From the NCBI RefSeq assembly GCF_018682675.1, contig NZ_JAFMTR010000002.1, forward strand, positions 1-32,245: a DNA stretch of 32,245 bases, given 5' to 3'. Position numbers and translations under genes: made by a program. Each line of letters opens with the position of its first letter. Position 1 is the stretch's first letter. This DNA comes from Sphingopyxis soli. Lineage in GTDB: Bacteria > Pseudomonadota > Alphaproteobacteria > Sphingomonadales > Sphingomonadaceae. Shown here piece after piece: positions 7,145 through 16,012 of the stretch. The notes beneath the pieces were generated by a model that worked only from the letters and a program-made list of their open reading frames with translations, did not search any database and was not told the origin of the DNA.

Positions 7145-9304
7145 CTATTCGACCTTCAGCCCGGTCCATTTGGCGGCGAAGGCATATTTGTCGGCCGCCT
7201 CGGCGATGATCTTGTCGACCGGCTTGCCCGACCCGTGACCGGCGCGCGTTTCGACGCGGATCAGGTGCGGTTTGGGGCCGATCTCGCTATGCTGTAGCTC
7301 GGCGGTATATTTGAAGCTGTGCCCCGGCACGACGCGGTCGTCGGTGTCGGCGGTGGTGACGAGGATCGCGGGATAGGCCGCGCCGTCCCTGATATTGTGA
7401 TAGGGCGAATAGGCGAGGAGGTTCCGGAAATCGGCTTCCTTCGACGGATAGCCATAATCGTCGGTCCAATAGCGGCCGGCGGTGAAGCGGTCGAAGCGCA
7501 GCATGTCCATCACGCCGACCGCGGGCAGCGCCGCAGCGAACAGGTCGGGGCGCTGGTTGGTCACGGCGCCGACCAACAGCCCGCCGTTCGATCCGCCCTC
7601 GATGACGAGCTGGCCCTTGCCGGCGATCCCTTCCGCGATCAGATATTCGCCCGCGGCGATGAAATCGTCGAAGACATTCTGCTTCTTGTCGAGCCGGCCG
7701 GCGTCGTGCCACGCCTTGCCATATTCGCCGCCGCCGCGCAGGTTGGCGACCGCGAACACGCCACCCTTGTCCATCCACGCGAGCTTGGTGGGCGAAAAGG
7801 CGGGGGTCATCGACACGTTGAAGCCGCCATAGCCATAGAGGAGGGTGGGCGAGCCCTTGCTGCGGTCGAGCCCCTTCTTCATGACGACGAACATCGGCAC
7901 CTCGGTGCCGTCCTTCGATTTATAGAAGCGCTGCTCGACCGAAAATTGCTTCGGGTCGAAGGTCAGCTTGGGCGCGGCGAACACCTCGCTCTTGCCGGTC
8001 ACCGTATCGAGGCGGAAGATCGTCGTCGGCGTCGCGTAGCTCGAAAATTCATAGAAGGTTTCCGCATCCTGCGGATTGCCGCCAAAGCCCTTCGCCGACC
8101 CGATATCGGCCAGACGGATCGCCGAGATCGGCTTGCCGTCGAGCCCGATCATCACCGCCTGCGACTTGGCGTCGCCGAGATAGGACAGGATGATGCGGTT
8201 GCCGACGCGCGAGGCGCCGACGAGCGTCGACCGGCTCTCCGGGACCAGTTCTGTGATTTCGCCGGGCTTGCGGATGTCGAGCGACACAAGGCGCGCGCGC
8301 GGCGCCCCCTTGTTGGTCAGGAAGGTGAAACGGCTTCCCGCGTTGGTCACATATTCCCAATTGTTTGCATAGTCGCCGACGAGCGGGATCGCCGCGCCGC
8401 CCTTCGCCGGATGCAGCGTCAGGCCATAGCGTTCGTCGGTCCCTTCGGACGAGACGACGAGGACATATTTGCCGTCGTCGGTGACGACCGCGCTGTGGTT
8501 GAGCTTCGGCTTGTCGGGGGTGGCGTGGATCAGCACGTCCTCGCTCTGCGGCGTGCCGAGCTTGTGGAAATAGACGGCATGATTTTCGTTGAGCGACTGG
8601 AAGGCCTGACCCTCCCTGGGCTCCGGGAACCGCGAATAGTAAAAACCGCTGCCGTCCTTCGCCCAGTCGAGCGCCGAGAATTTGACCCAGCGGATCTCGT
8701 CGCCGGTGTCCTGCCCCGTCGCGACATCCTTGACGCGGACGATGCGCCAGTCGGTGCCGCCGTCCTGCACCGAATAGAGAAGATATTTGCCGTCTTCCGA
8801 TGGGTTCCATTCGCCGAGCGCGGTCGCGCCGTCCTTTGCCCAACTGTTGGGGTCGATCAGCACGCGGCCCTCGCCCTTCAGCCCGTCGCGGACATACAGC
8901 ACCGACTGCGGCTGCAGCCCGTCGTTGCGCGTGTAGAAATAGTGCGTCCCGGCCTTGGTCGGCAGGCCAAAGCGTTCGTAATTATAGAGTTCGGTCATCC
9001 GCTTGCGGAACGCCTCGCGGCCGGGAAGCGTCGCAAGATAGGCGTCGGTGACCTTGTTCTGCTCGGCAACCCACGCCGCGACCTTCGGATTGACGCGAAC
9101 ATCGTCCTCCAGCCAGCGATAGGGATCGGCGACGTCGACGCCGAATTGCCGATCGACCGTCGAGCCGCGTTCGGTCGCCGGATAGGCGAGCGCCGGGGCA
9201 GGGGCCGCGGCGGAATCGGTGGCGCTTGCTGCGGTCGGCGCAGCGGCGGGCGTCATCATCAGCGCGGCCAGCGCAAGCGGCGCGCGCATATCTTTACGGG
9301 GCAT
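7145..9304 (-). CDS. Secreted prolyl oligopeptidase (S9A)
   Basis: The product is 719 aa, the usual length for a bacterial prolyl endopeptidase, which cleaves short peptides after proline. The N-terminus is a signal-like hydrophobic Ala-rich stretch (about 6-40), so it is likely periplasmic. A seven-bladed propeller fills about 75-430. The alpha/beta hydrolase part carries the triad S572 (GGSNGG), D655 (TDDRVVP) and H690 (AGHGSG). I used the ATG at 9304, which has a GAGGA site about 11 nt upstream; another ATG at 9289 (MRAPLAL) is possible and gives a cleaner signal peptide. A 753-codon open frame on the opposite strand is a codon-bias shadow. It is followed closely by msrC and is divergent from the PEP-CTERM gene. 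Confidence 0.93.
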   Translation of the reverse strand: MPRKDMRAPLALAALMMTPAAAPTAASATDSAAAPAPALAYPATERGSTVDRQFGVDVADPYRWLEDDVRVNPKVAAWVAEQNKVTDAYLATLPGREAFRKRMTELYNYERFGLPTKAGTHYFYTRNDGLQPQSVLYVRDGLKGEGRVLIDPNSWAKDGATALGEWNPSEDGKYLLYSVQDGGTDWRIVRVKDVATGQDTGDEIRWVKFSALDWAKDGSGFYYSRFPEPREGQAFQSLNENHAVYFHKLGTPQSEDVLIHATPDKPKLNHSAVVTDDGKYVLVVSSEGTDERYGLTLHPAKGGAAIPLVGDYANNWEYVTNAGSRFTFLTNKGAPRARLVSLDIRKPGEITELVPESRSTLVGASRVGNRIILSYLGDAKSQAVMIGLDGKPISAIRLADIGSAKGFGGNPQDAETFYEFSSYATPTTIFRLDTVTGKSEVFAAPKLTFDPKQFSVEQRFYKSKDGTEVPMFVVMKKGLDRSKGSPTLLYGYGGFNVSMTPAFSPTKLAWMDKGGVFAVANLRGGGEYGKAWHDAGRLDKKQNVFDDFIAAGEYLIAEGIAGKGQLVIEGGSNGGLLVGAVTNQRPDLFAAALPAVGVMDMLRFDRFTAGRYWTDDYGYPSKEADFRNLLAYSPYHNIRDGAAYPAILVTTADTDDRVVPGHSFKYTAELQHSEIGPKPHLIRVETRAGHGSGKPVDKIIAEAADKYAFAAKWTGLKVE

Positions 9305-9540
9305 GGCAAGGCGATCCTCATCGTCGGAGCAACAATCGTGCGCCATTATGTAAGGATAGAAAGAGGCCGGGCAAGCGGATTTGGGCATCCATCGCGGCGT
9401 CGGCCATATTTTCGGCGGCCTGCCGGCGGGGCCGCTACAGAACGCTCGGCAGCCGGGCGCGGGCTGCGATCGTCGGCAAAAGGATCGCCGCAAATCAGCA
9501 TGTATCAGTTCGGCACATCTTCCGGGCCGCCCTACTTTCA

Positions 9541-9556
9541 TGGTTTCCGAAATGCT
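9541..9556 (+). promoter_or_regulatory. Weak sigma-54-like promoter candidate
   Basis: TGGTTTCCGAAATGCT keeps the GG and GC dinucleotides at the 12-nt distance expected of -24/-12 promoters but misses CAC after TGG. It would start transcription near 9567, about 55 nt ahead of the PEP-CTERM gene. PEP-CTERM genes in some proteobacteria are known to use sigma-54 with a PrsR-like activator; whether that applies here is inference. Confidence 0.25.
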
Positions 9557-9568
9557 AAGCCTCCGAGT

Positions 9569-9614
9569 CGCCGGGCGTGAGGGACCGAATGAAGGGTGCG
9601 CCGGGCGTGGGGGA
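9569..9614 (+). repeat. 16-bp direct repeat ahead of the PEP-CTERM gene
   Basis: CGCCGGGCGTGAGGGA (9569-9584) recurs as CGCCGGGCGTGGGGGA (9599-9614) with one difference and a 30-bp period. The second copy runs into the ribosome-binding region of the gene starting at 9622. It may be a duplicated leader segment or paired regulator sites. Confidence 0.5.
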
Positions 9615-9621
9615 TAAAGAC

Positions 9622-10278
9622 ATGAAGAAACCGCTTGCCGCTATGGCCCTGCTCCTTGCATCCGCGCTTCCCGTCGCGGCGCAGGCGGCCGTGACGATCA
9701 GCTTCGACGACAAGGTGACGATTTCGAGCAGCAATGATTTCAAGTCGCAGCTGAACGCGCTGGGCCTCACGAAATATTCGGCGGACGACGTTTCGCTGGT
9801 CCTCACCGAAAATTCGATCATCACCTTCTATCTGCTCGGGTCGGAAAGCGGCTTCAACGACAGTTTCGCGACGATTTCGACCCCCAATCTGATCAAGGGC
9901 GAGAACACCCCCTTCCAGAACAATTTCGGCGCGCCGATTTCGATCGGCAGCGGCGCGTTCAATGCCGGCAGTCTCGCCGGCCGCCTGAATTTCTCGAGCG
10001 TCGGCGGGAAGTCGGCGACGGTCGGGGACGACGGCTTCGGCATCTTCCTGACCAAAATGCAGAAGAGCGGCAGTTCCGTTTCGACCTTCTATTTCGGTTA
10101 TGACGACCAGATCCAGGGCGCCGACAATGATTATGACGATCTGATCATCAAGGCCGTCGTGACCTCGGCGGTGCCCGAGCCCGCGACCTGGGCGATGTTC
10201 CTGATCGGCTTTGCTGCGGTCGGCGGCGCGATGCGGGCGCGGCGTCGCAAGCAGACGCTTTCCGTTTCCTATAGCTGA
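9622..10278 (+). CDS. PEP-CTERM surface/exported protein (PEPxxWAM type)
   Basis: The product is 218 aa. It has a signal peptide at about 1-22 (ending AQA) and a C-terminal sorting tail from 185: PEPATWAMFLIGF, then a Gly/Ala helix and an RARRR cluster. Such tails are recognised and cut by an exosortase, which was not found in this window. The body is beta-rich and includes YDDQIQGADNDYDDLIIKA, which resembles the acidic DUF4114-type motif seen in many exported PEP-CTERM proteins and may bind calcium. The ATG at 9622 follows GGGGGATAAAGA; an earlier ATG at 9577 would put 15 charged residues before the signal peptide. It converges on rplQ, and the terminator at 10332-10365 lies between them. 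Confidence 0.87.
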   Translation: MKKPLAAMALLLASALPVAAQAAVTISFDDKVTISSSNDFKSQLNALGLTKYSADDVSLVLTENSIITFYLLGSESGFNDSFATISTPNLIKGENTPFQNNFGAPISIGSGAFNAGSLAGRLNFSSVGGKSATVGDDGFGIFLTKMQKSGSSVSTFYFGYDDQIQGADNDYDDLIIKAVVTSAVPEPATWAMFLIGFAAVGGAMRARRRKQTLSVSYS

Positions 10279-10331
10279 GGTTCGTCGGCGGCTTCGGCGC
10301 GAGCCGGACCCACGACCTCCTTGTCGGCATG

Positions 10332-10365
10332 AAAAAGGGCGGCAGTCCTCGCGGACGCCGCCCTT
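10332..10365 (-). terminator. Rho-independent terminator of the alpha operon
   Basis: On the minus strand AAGGGCGGC and GCCGCCC enclose an inner GTCC/GGAC stem with a GCGA loop, followed directly by TTTTT. It begins 25 bp after the rplQ stop codon. This is the clearest intrinsic terminator in the window. Confidence 0.9.
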
Positions 10366-10389
10366 GATCCATTCGCTGGAAGCCGAAGC

Positions 10390-10809
10390 TTACGCGTCTT
10401 CGTATTCGTCCTCGGTCAGCACCGGGCCCGAATCCTGACCCTTCGCATCGACGTCGCGGTCGACGAATTCGATGATCGCGATCGGTGCGGCGTCCGAGGC
10501 GCGGATGCCGGCCTTGATGATCCGGGTATAACCACCGTTGCGGTCCTTGTAGCGCTCGGCGAGGACGTCGAACAGCTTCACCAACTGCGTCTCGTCCATC
10601 AGGCGGCTCATCGCAAGGCGACGGTTGGCGAGGCCGCCACGCTTCGCGAGCGTAATCAGCTTTTCGACATAGGGACGCAGTTCCTTCGCCTTGGCGACGG
10701 TCGTCGTGATCTGCTCATGCTTGATGAGCGAGGCCGACATGTTGCGGAACATCGCGATGCGATGCGCGCCGGTGCGCTGCAGCTTCCGGCCACCCGATTT
10801 ATGACGCAT
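10390..10809 (-). CDS. rplQ: 50S ribosomal protein L17
   Basis: The product is 139 aa. The start [20 protein letters not shown] and the [14 protein letters not shown] segment are characteristic of L17, a large-subunit protein near the peptide exit tunnel. After about 118 the C-terminus has an acidic tail ([12 protein letters not shown]), common in alphaproteobacteria. It is the last gene of the rpsM-rpsK-rpoA-rplQ operon, 108 bp after rpoA, and is followed by a strong terminator. Confidence 0.98.
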   Translation of the reverse strand: MRHKSGGRKLQRTGAHRIAMFRNMSASLIKHEQITTTVAKAKELRPYVEKLITLAKRGGLANRRLAMSRLMDETQLVKLFDVLAERYKDRNGGYTRIIKAGIRASDAAPIAIIEFVDRDVDAKGQDSGPVLTEDEYEDA

Positions 10810-10892
10810 AATCCATTCCTTCGTTCGTTAAGGGCCCGTGTGAGGTAGCCCAGACCAGGTCGATTATCGGGCCGACCCATTCCCGTTGTGGG

Positions 10893-10910
10893 ACCCGGCT
10901 TTCGCCGGGC
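10893..10910 (-). other. GAAA-tetraloop hairpin between rpoA and rplQ
   Basis: On the minus strand CCCGGC-GAAA-GCCGGG forms a compact hairpin 8 bp past the rpoA stop codon. There is no T tract, so it is more likely an mRNA stability or processing element inside the operon than a terminator. It also resembles the short GC palindromes dispersed in such genomes. Confidence 0.45.
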
Positions 10911-10917
10911 CGCAAGA

Positions 10918-11976
10918 TCAGCCGAGAAGCTCCTGTTCGAGCTTCTTGGCCATTTCCTCGATATTTTCCGGCGGCCAGCCGGGGATGTCCATGCCGAGGC
11001 GCAGGCCCATCGACGACAGCACTTCCTTGATTTCGTTCAAGGACTTGCGGCCGAAGTTCGGCGTGCGGAGCATTTCGGCTTCGGTCTTCTGAACGAGATC
11101 ACCGATGTAGATGATATTGTCGTTCTTGAGGCAGTTCGCCGAGCGGACCGACAGTTCGAGCTCGTCGACCTTCTTGAGAAGGAAGCGGTTGAGCTGGTTG
11201 ACGTCCGATTCCTCGGTCGCGGCCGAGGGCGCCGCCATGCCGATCAGGCCGCTGTCGTTCATCGCTTCTTCGAAGTGGACGAAGACCTGCAGCTGGTCCT
11301 GGAGGATGCGCGCCGCATAGGCGACAGCGTCTTCCGGGGTGACCGTACCGTCGGTTTCGACGGTCAGGCTCAGCTTGTCGAAGTCCAGCTCCTGGCCGAT
11401 ACGCGCATTGTCGACCTTGTAGGCGACCTGGCGGACGGGCGAGTAGAGCGAGTCGACCGGGATCAGGCCGATCGGCGCGTCGGCCGGGCGGTTCGCGGTC
11501 GCGGGGACGTAACCCTTGCCGGTGTCGGCGACGAGTTCCATGTTCAGCGTCGCGCCGTCGTCGAGGTGGCAGATGACATGGTTCGGGTTCATCACCTTGA
11601 TGTCGCCCGACACCATGATGTCGCCCGCCTTGACGGTCGCGGGACCGGTCGCCGAAAGCTGAAGCCGCTTCGGGCCTTCGCCTTCCATCTTGAGCGCGAT
11701 CTGCTTCACGTTGAGGACGATGTCGGTGACATCTTCGCGCACGCCGGCGAGGCTCGAGAATTCGTGCAGAACATTCTCGATCTTGATCGACGTAATGGCC
11801 GCACCCTGGAGCGACGACAGCAGCACGCGGCGCAGCGCGTTGCCGAGCGTCAGACCGAAACCGCGCTCAAGCGGTTCGGCGACGAAGGTCGCCTTGCGCT
11901 TGCCGTCGCCGCCGGCCTTGATTTCCAGGTTGCTGGGCTTCTTCAATTCCTGCCAGTTCCGGATATTGACAGTCAT
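10918..11976 (-). CDS. rpoA: DNA-directed RNA polymerase alpha subunit
   Basis: The product is 352 aa. The N-terminal dimerisation domain (about 1-235) includes [20 protein letters not shown], and the C-terminal promoter and activator-binding domain (about 260-325) includes [15 protein letters not shown] and [14 protein letters not shown]. It assembles the RNA polymerase core. The ATG at 11976 (MTVNIRNW) has AGGGAAG just upstream; a longer frame to 12114 would overlap most of the rpsK-rpoA spacer and is not expected. It is the third gene of the alpha operon. The C-terminal tail after 325 ([20 protein letters not shown]) is typical of alphaproteobacteria. Confidence 0.98.
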   Translation of the reverse strand: MTVNIRNWQELKKPSNLEIKAGGDGKRKATFVAEPLERGFGLTLGNALRRVLLSSLQGAAITSIKIENVLHEFSSLAGVREDVTDIVLNVKQIALKMEGEGPKRLQLSATGPATVKAGDIMVSGDIKVMNPNHVICHLDDGATLNMELVADTGKGYVPATANRPADAPIGLIPVDSLYSPVRQVAYKVDNARIGQELDFDKLSLTVETDGTVTPEDAVAYAARILQDQLQVFVHFEEAMNDSGLIGMAAPSAATEESDVNQLNRFLLKKVDELELSVRSANCLKNDNIIYIGDLVQKTEAEMLRTPNFGRKSLNEIKEVLSSMGLRLGMDIPGWPPENIEEMAKKLEQELLG

Positions 11977-12079
11977 GGACTTCCCTTTGCTAGTGGCGGA
12001 ACGGCTGGGGTCGGCAGCGGTCCCGCGGAGGTATTGCGGCGGCGCGGCGGCCCGAAGGCCGCCGTTCCGGTAATCGGCG

Positions 12080-12469
12080 TCAGACGCGGCGGCGCTTGGC
12101 CGGGCGGACACCATTGTGCGGGATGGGCGTCACGTCGCGGATCGACGTGATGTGGAACCCGACGGCCTGCAGCGCGCGGAGAGCCGATTCACGGCCCGCG
12201 CCGGGGCCCTTGACTTCGACTTCGAGGGTGCGGACGCCATGTTCGGCCGCCTTCTTGCCCGCGTCTTCAGCGCACACCTGCGCGGCATAGGGCGTCGACT
12301 TGCGGCTGCCCTTGAAGCCCATCATGCCGGCGCTCGACCAGGCAATCGCATTGCCCTGCGCGTCGGTGATGGTGATCATCGTGTTGTTGAAGGTCGCGTT
12401 GACGTGGGCCACACCCGACGAGATATTCTTGCGTTCGCGCCGACGAAGGCGCTGCGGTTCACGAGCCAT
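12080..12469 (-). CDS. rpsK: 30S ribosomal protein S11
   Basis: The product is 129 aa. The body [20 protein letters not shown] and the tail [16 protein letters not shown] are diagnostic of S11, which lines the platform of the small subunit near the E site. The start ATG at 12469 is preceded by AGGA on the minus strand. It lies between rpsM and rpoA, with gaps of 78 and 103 bp. Confidence 0.98.
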   Translation of the reverse strand: MAREPQRLRRRERKNISSGVAHVNATFNNTMITITDAQGNAIAWSSAGMMGFKGSRKSTPYAAQVCAEDAGKKAAEHGVRTLEVEVKGPGAGRESALRALQAVGFHITSIRDVTPIPHNGVRPAKRRRV

Positions 12470-12547
12470 GATGAAATCCTAACCTAAATCCGTAAAGCGG
12501 GCCGGGGCGCAGCCGCTTGCGGGCGGCCACCGGCGCGAAAAACCGGC

Positions 12548-12916
12548 TTACTTCTTCTTGCCGGCGATCGGCTTCGCCTTGCCCTTGCGGGTGCGCGCAT
12601 TGGTGTGCGTGCGCTGGCCGCGGACGGGAAGGCCCTTGCGATGACGCAGGCCGCGATAGCAGGCGAGGTCCATCAGGCGCTTGATGTTCATCGCCGTGTT
12701 GCGGCGAAGGTCACCCTCGACCGTATGGTCGGCGTCGAGCGTTTCGCGGATCTGCAGGATCTCGGCGTCGCTGAGGTCCTGGACGCGGCGGCTGTGGTCG
12801 ATGCCCAGCTTGTCGGCGATGTCGACGGCGGTCTTGCGACCGATGCCGTGGATGTAGGTGAGCGCGATGATGACGCGCTTGTTGGTGGGCAGGTTGACGC
12901 CCGCGATACGTGCCAT
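12548..12916 (-). CDS. rpsM: 30S ribosomal protein S13
   Basis: The product is 122 aa. [15 protein letters not shown] at the start, the helix-hairpin-helix [10 protein letters not shown], and the basic tail [20 protein letters not shown] identify S13, which contacts the P-site tRNA and bridges to the large subunit. The ATG at 12916 has AGGAGA 8 nt upstream. A long in-frame extension to 13213 passes through the promoter region and is a shadow. It is the first gene of the local alpha operon. The gene upstream on the same strand is not adk or secY but an inositol-monophosphatase-family gene, with a 196-bp gap. Confidence 0.98.
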   Translation of the reverse strand: MARIAGVNLPTNKRVIIALTYIHGIGRKTAVDIADKLGIDHSRRVQDLSDAEILQIRETLDADHTVEGDLRRNTAMNIKRLMDLACYRGLRHRKGLPVRGQRTHTNARTRKGKAKPIAGKKK

Positions 12917-13049
12917 TGGTAACTTTCTCCTGCTCCACAGGGTCGCTGGCAACGACCCCATCTCAAAGCGTCTGATTTCCAACGCAAAAAACGGACCACG
13001 AACACGCTTGCAGCGTTTCGCCGTCCGGTCAGGCTGTCGGAATGGTGCG

Positions 13050-13078
13050 CAGGTAAGGCGAGTCGGGCGGAAAGTCAA
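13050..13078 (-). promoter_or_regulatory. Candidate promoter of the rpsM operon
   Basis: A TTGACT -35 hexamer (13078-13073) is followed after 16-17 nt by TTACCT/TACCTG (about 13056-13050), within the 196-bp gap ahead of rpsM. The -35 is good and the -10 is weak, as is common in high-GC alphaproteobacteria. The leader would be about 130 nt and may carry the usual ribosomal-protein feedback site, which I could not define. Confidence 0.35.
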
Positions 13079-13112
13079 GCCGACTGCGGCGGTTTGACAC
13101 GGCTTTCGCGGG

Positions 13113-13904
13113 TCAGGAGCGCGAGGTAAGCTCGACCGCCCGGTCGCGCAAGCGCCCCACGACGGCCCGGTGGATCCCCGGGGCGCTGGCGATGACGCCG
13201 AAGGCTTGCGCACGAGGTGTGTTGAAGACGAGCGGTTCGCCGAAGGCGTCGGTGACGGTCGCGCCCGCCTCGGTCGCGATCAGCGCCGCGGCGGCGACGT
13301 CCCATTCGAACCCCCAGCGCAAGGTCGCGACCAGGTCGGCGCGGTCGTCGGCGACGAGCGCCATGCGCAGCGCGATGCTGTTCGGCTTCGTCACCATGAT
13401 CAGGTCGCGGTCGATCTTGGGCAGGCTGTCGGCGGGGACGCGCGATCCGTCGAAGATCATCCGGCGGCTCGCGCGCAGCGCATCGCCATTCAGGGTCGCG
13501 CCCTTGCCCCTTTCGGCGACCCACAGTTCGTCGAGCGCGGGGGCGTAGAGCACCCCCAGCTCTGGCGTGCCATCGACGACGAGGGCGACCGACACGCACC
13601 AGCCGGGACGGCCGCGGATGAAATCGCGCGTGCCGTCGATCGGGTCGACGCACCACATGGCGCGGCACGCCAAACGGTCCTCATTGTCGGCGGTCTCTTC
13701 GGAGAGCCAGCCGGCTTCGGGCACCATCGCGCCGAGCACCGCCTTCAGTCGCGCATCGACCGCCAGGTCGACGTCGCTGACCGGATTGTCATGCGACTTG
13801 TTCCAGACGTTGACCGCCTTGCCCTCGCCGCGCCAGCGCGCCATCGCCATATCGCCGACCTCGCGCGTCGCGGCGATTACGGCTTCAAGGTTGCGACCCG
13901 GCAC
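13113..13904 (-). CDS. Inositol-monophosphatase-family phosphatase
   Basis: The product is 263 aa, a magnesium-dependent, lithium-sensitive type phosphatase. Metal-binding motifs are complete: WLSEET at 66-71, DPIDGT at 87-92 and EWDVAA at 200-205 (D202). The substrate cannot be fixed. Members act on inositol phosphate, on 3'-phosphoadenosine phosphates (CysQ), or on histidinol phosphate (HisN). The early [14 protein letters not shown] segment and the [12 protein letters not shown] loop are compatible with CysQ/HisN-like members. The start appears to be GTG at 13904 with TAGGGCG upstream, 11 bp after the pmbA stop codon, so it is co-transcribed with pmbA. Confidence 0.88.
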   Translation of the reverse strand: MPGRNLEAVIAATREVGDMAMARWRGEGKAVNVWNKSHDNPVSDVDLAVDARLKAVLGAMVPEAGWLSEETADNEDRLACRAMWCVDPIDGTRDFIRGRPGWCVSVALVVDGTPELGVLYAPALDELWVAERGKGATLNGDALRASRRMIFDGSRVPADSLPKIDRDLIMVTKPNSIALRMALVADDRADLVATLRWGFEWDVAAAALIATEAGATVTDAFGEPLVFNTPRAQAFGVIASAPGIHRAVVGRLRDRAVELTSRS

Positions 13905-13915
13905 GGCGGAGCGCC

Positions 13916-15259
13916 CTAGGCGCTCGCGACGGTCATGCCGTCGATGCGGAGGGTAGGGACGTTGGTGGCGTGCCGGAATTCGAGGTCGTTCGCCGGGACC
14001 AGCGCGGCGAACATGTCGACCAGATTGCCCGCGATGGTGAATTCGGCGATCGGACCGGCGATTGCGCCGTCGCGGATGACGAAGCCCGAAGCGCCGCGGC
14101 TGTAATCGCCGGTGACGGGATTGACCCCCTGGCCGATGAGTTCGGTGACGTAGATGCCTTCCTTGATGTCGGCCATCAGCGCCACGGGGCTCACGCTGCC
14201 CGCGGCGAGGTGAAGGTTGCTCGCGCTCACCCCCGATGCACCGCCGCCGCGGCTCGCGTGGCCGGTGGGCGAAAGGCCGAGCTGCTTCGCCGAGGCGGTA
14301 TCGAGCAGCCAGCCGGTGATCTTGCCGCCGGTCACGATGTCGCGCGCTGCGGTCGGGAGGCCTTCGCCGTCGAACGCGCGGCTGCGCAGGCCGCGGGGGC
14401 GGTGCGGCTCGTCGCGGATCAGGATGCTGCTGTCGAAGAGCGCCTGCTCCTCCTTGCCGAGCAGGAAGCTGGTGCCGCGCGCGATCGAGGGGCCTGCGAT
14501 CGCGCCGAGCAGATGGCCGACGATGCTGCCGCCGACGCGCGGATCGATGACGACGGGAAGTTTGCCGACCGGCGCCTTGCCGGGATTGAGGCGGGCGACC
14601 GCGCGTGTCCCGGCGCGCGCGCCGATCTCCGCGGTGCTTTCAAGGTCGGCAAGGTGGTGCGCGCTGTGCCAGCCATAGTCGCGCTGCATCGACGCGCCCT
14701 CGCCGGCGATAACGCTCGCCGACACGCTATGCCCGCTTGACCCATAGCCGCCGGCAAAGCCGTGGCTCGTGGCGAGCGCGAAGCGCGTCCGGCTGTGGCT
14801 CGCGCTGCCGCCTTCGCTGTTGGTCACGCCGGCGATCGCGCGCGCGGCTTCCTCGACCGCGAGGGCGGCTTCGCGCAGCGCCTGCGGGTCGGCCTCGCTG
14901 CCGTCGTCGAGATCGAGATCGGGGACGGGGCCCTTGAACAGCAAGTCCTGCGGAGCGAGACCGGCATAGGGATCTTCGGGTGCCTCGCGCGCCATCGCCA
15001 CGCAGCGCTCGACGAGCTTGGCGAGTTCGCCTGCGTCCATGTCGGCGGTCGAGACGCTGGCGCTCCGCTGCCCGACGAAGACCCGCAGGCTGATATCCTG
15101 TCCTTCGGAGCGCTCGACATCCTCCAATGCGCCAAGGCGCATCGAGACCGAGGTCGCGGCATTGCAATAATAGAGCGCGTCGGCGGCGTCGGCGCCAGCT
15201 TTGGTCGCGGCGTCGCACAGCATCTGCGCACGGTCGAGGGCTTCGGCAACGGTCAGCAT
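13916..15259 (-). CDS. pmbA: TldD/PmbA-family protein (TldE, PmbA)
   Basis: The product is 447 aa. TldE/PmbA pairs with TldD to form a cytoplasmic metalloprotease that degrades unfolded peptides and matures some ribosomally made peptides. Family features are the early RSEGQDISLRVFVGQRSASV-like strand, GKLPVVIDPRVGGSIVGHLL, the RDIVTGGKITGWLLDTASAK segment, and the late GYSRGASG-like motif (GDYSRGASGFVIRDG) followed by AEFTIAGNL. As in other PmbA proteins, the HExxxH zinc motif of TldD is absent. tldD itself is not in the window. The ATG at 15259 opens MLTVAEALDRA. It lies downstream of a small membrane protein gene and upstream of the phosphatase. Confidence 0.93.
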   Translation of the reverse strand: MLTVAEALDRAQMLCDAATKAGADAADALYYCNAATSVSMRLGALEDVERSEGQDISLRVFVGQRSASVSTADMDAGELAKLVERCVAMAREAPEDPYAGLAPQDLLFKGPVPDLDLDDGSEADPQALREAALAVEEAARAIAGVTNSEGGSASHSRTRFALATSHGFAGGYGSSGHSVSASVIAGEGASMQRDYGWHSAHHLADLESTAEIGARAGTRAVARLNPGKAPVGKLPVVIDPRVGGSIVGHLLGAIAGPSIARGTSFLLGKEEQALFDSSILIRDEPHRPRGLRSRAFDGEGLPTAARDIVTGGKITGWLLDTASAKQLGLSPTGHASRGGGASGVSASNLHLAAGSVSPVALMADIKEGIYVTELIGQGVNPVTGDYSRGASGFVIRDGAIAGPIAEFTIAGNLVDMFAALVPANDLEFRHATNVPTLRIDGMTVASA

Positions 15260-15311
15260 GCGCGCGCCCTATACGGCGCGCGGGTCAGCGTCAAAAATTA
15301 AAGTCGATGAA

Positions 15312-15710
15312 TTAGTGCGCGATCGCAGCGATGGCGTCGGTCGCCGCCATCGCGCCGCTGACCCAGAGGAAGGGCAGGATCAGTGCGGCCGCCCACAGCC
15401 GACGCGTGTCGCGGCGGAAGCGCTGATGAAGCCCGCGGCTCGCCAGCGCCTGGCGGCTGAGGTGATACCAGTGGCGTTCGGTCATCCGGGCGATCGGCAA
15501 CGCCAGCGCGACGAGCATGATCAGCGCAACGATGATGAGCGCCGAAGGGGCACCGGCCGAAACGGCGCTGGCGACGAGCCAGACCTGAAGCGCGGCGAAG
15601 GCGATGAGGGCGGCGGCGGCGTGAACGGTCATGCGGCGGCCAAGGCTGCGTGCCGGCGGTACGCTTGCAGTCGATCGGCGCCAGAGGCGCGGTCCGAACG
15701 TCGATGCCAT
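15312..15710 (-). CDS. Small membrane protein of unknown function
   Basis: The product is 132 aa and I do not recognise the family. It has a basic N-terminus (residues 1-27 with several Arg) and three likely transmembrane helices: about 28-50 (HAAAALIAFAALQVWLVA), 55-75 (ALIIVALIMLVALALP) and 108-126 (LWAAALILPFLWVSGAMAA). A basic loop containing RHWYHLSRQALASRG links the last two. The ATG at 15710 has GGGGAGG 9 nt upstream, so a longer frame to 15953 is rejected. It lies 52 bp upstream of pmbA on the same strand and may share its transcript. No function can be given. Confidence 0.72.
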   Translation of the reverse strand: MASTFGPRLWRRSTASVPPARSLGRRMTVHAAAALIAFAALQVWLVASAVSAGAPSALIIVALIMLVALALPIARMTERHWYHLSRQALASRGLHQRFRRDTRRLWAAALILPFLWVSGAMAATDAIAAIAH

Positions 15711-16012
15711 GTTTTTCAGCCTCCCCGGCCGGCGATTCCCAGAAACCGCACGATTTGCCCCAAAAATTCCCAAGTCAAGACACTCTGCCCGCGATTCGTT
15801 AAAAAATGCATTCGATTCGTCCCGGATTCGCAACGAAATCGCGCCTGAGTGCCCAAATCGCTGCAAAAACGGCGATAATTGGCCCGATTTTTGCGCCAGG
15901 CGGGCTGCAGGCGGTCGAGCGCGGAGCGCCGTTGGTCGAAGCCCTGCATCCATCGGCGGGGGTCGTGCCGTCTAAGTTGCGTCCACTCGCATCAAGCAAC
16001 TGGGGAAATATC
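15711..16012. other. Divergent AT-richer intergenic region (302 bp)
   Basis: This gap separates the small membrane protein gene (minus) from the S9C peptidase (plus) and should hold both promoters. It is visibly AT-richer than the coding DNA around it, with short A and T runs. CGATTCGT occurs twice, at 15792-15799 and 15813-15820, 21 bp apart, and a near-complement ACGAAATCG is at 15833-15841. AGTTGC at 15975-15980 and GCAACT at 15996-16001 form a small hairpin just before the peptidase ribosome-binding site. I see no RNA gene. Confidence 0.55.

Larger units (their letters stand above)
9305..9621. other. Divergent intergenic region (317 bp)
   Basis: This gap lies between the oppositely oriented prolyl oligopeptidase and PEP-CTERM genes and should hold both promoters. 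I see no gene or tRNA in it. It contains a weak sigma-54-like site at 9541-9556 and a 16-bp direct repeat at 9569-9584 and 9599-9614, listed separately. Confidence 0.6.

Noticed and set aside
7319..9580. A 753-codon open frame on the plus strand
   Set aside because: It is antisense to the prolyl oligopeptidase, whose complete catalytic triad and domain order show it is the real gene; the antisense protein is Arg/Ala/Gly-rich with no recognisable motif, as expected of high-GC shadow frames.
12917..13112. A tRNA or small RNA gene in the rpsM leader
   Set aside because: No cloverleaf or TTCGA-type T-loop with matching acceptor arms was found; the region reads as promoter and leader.
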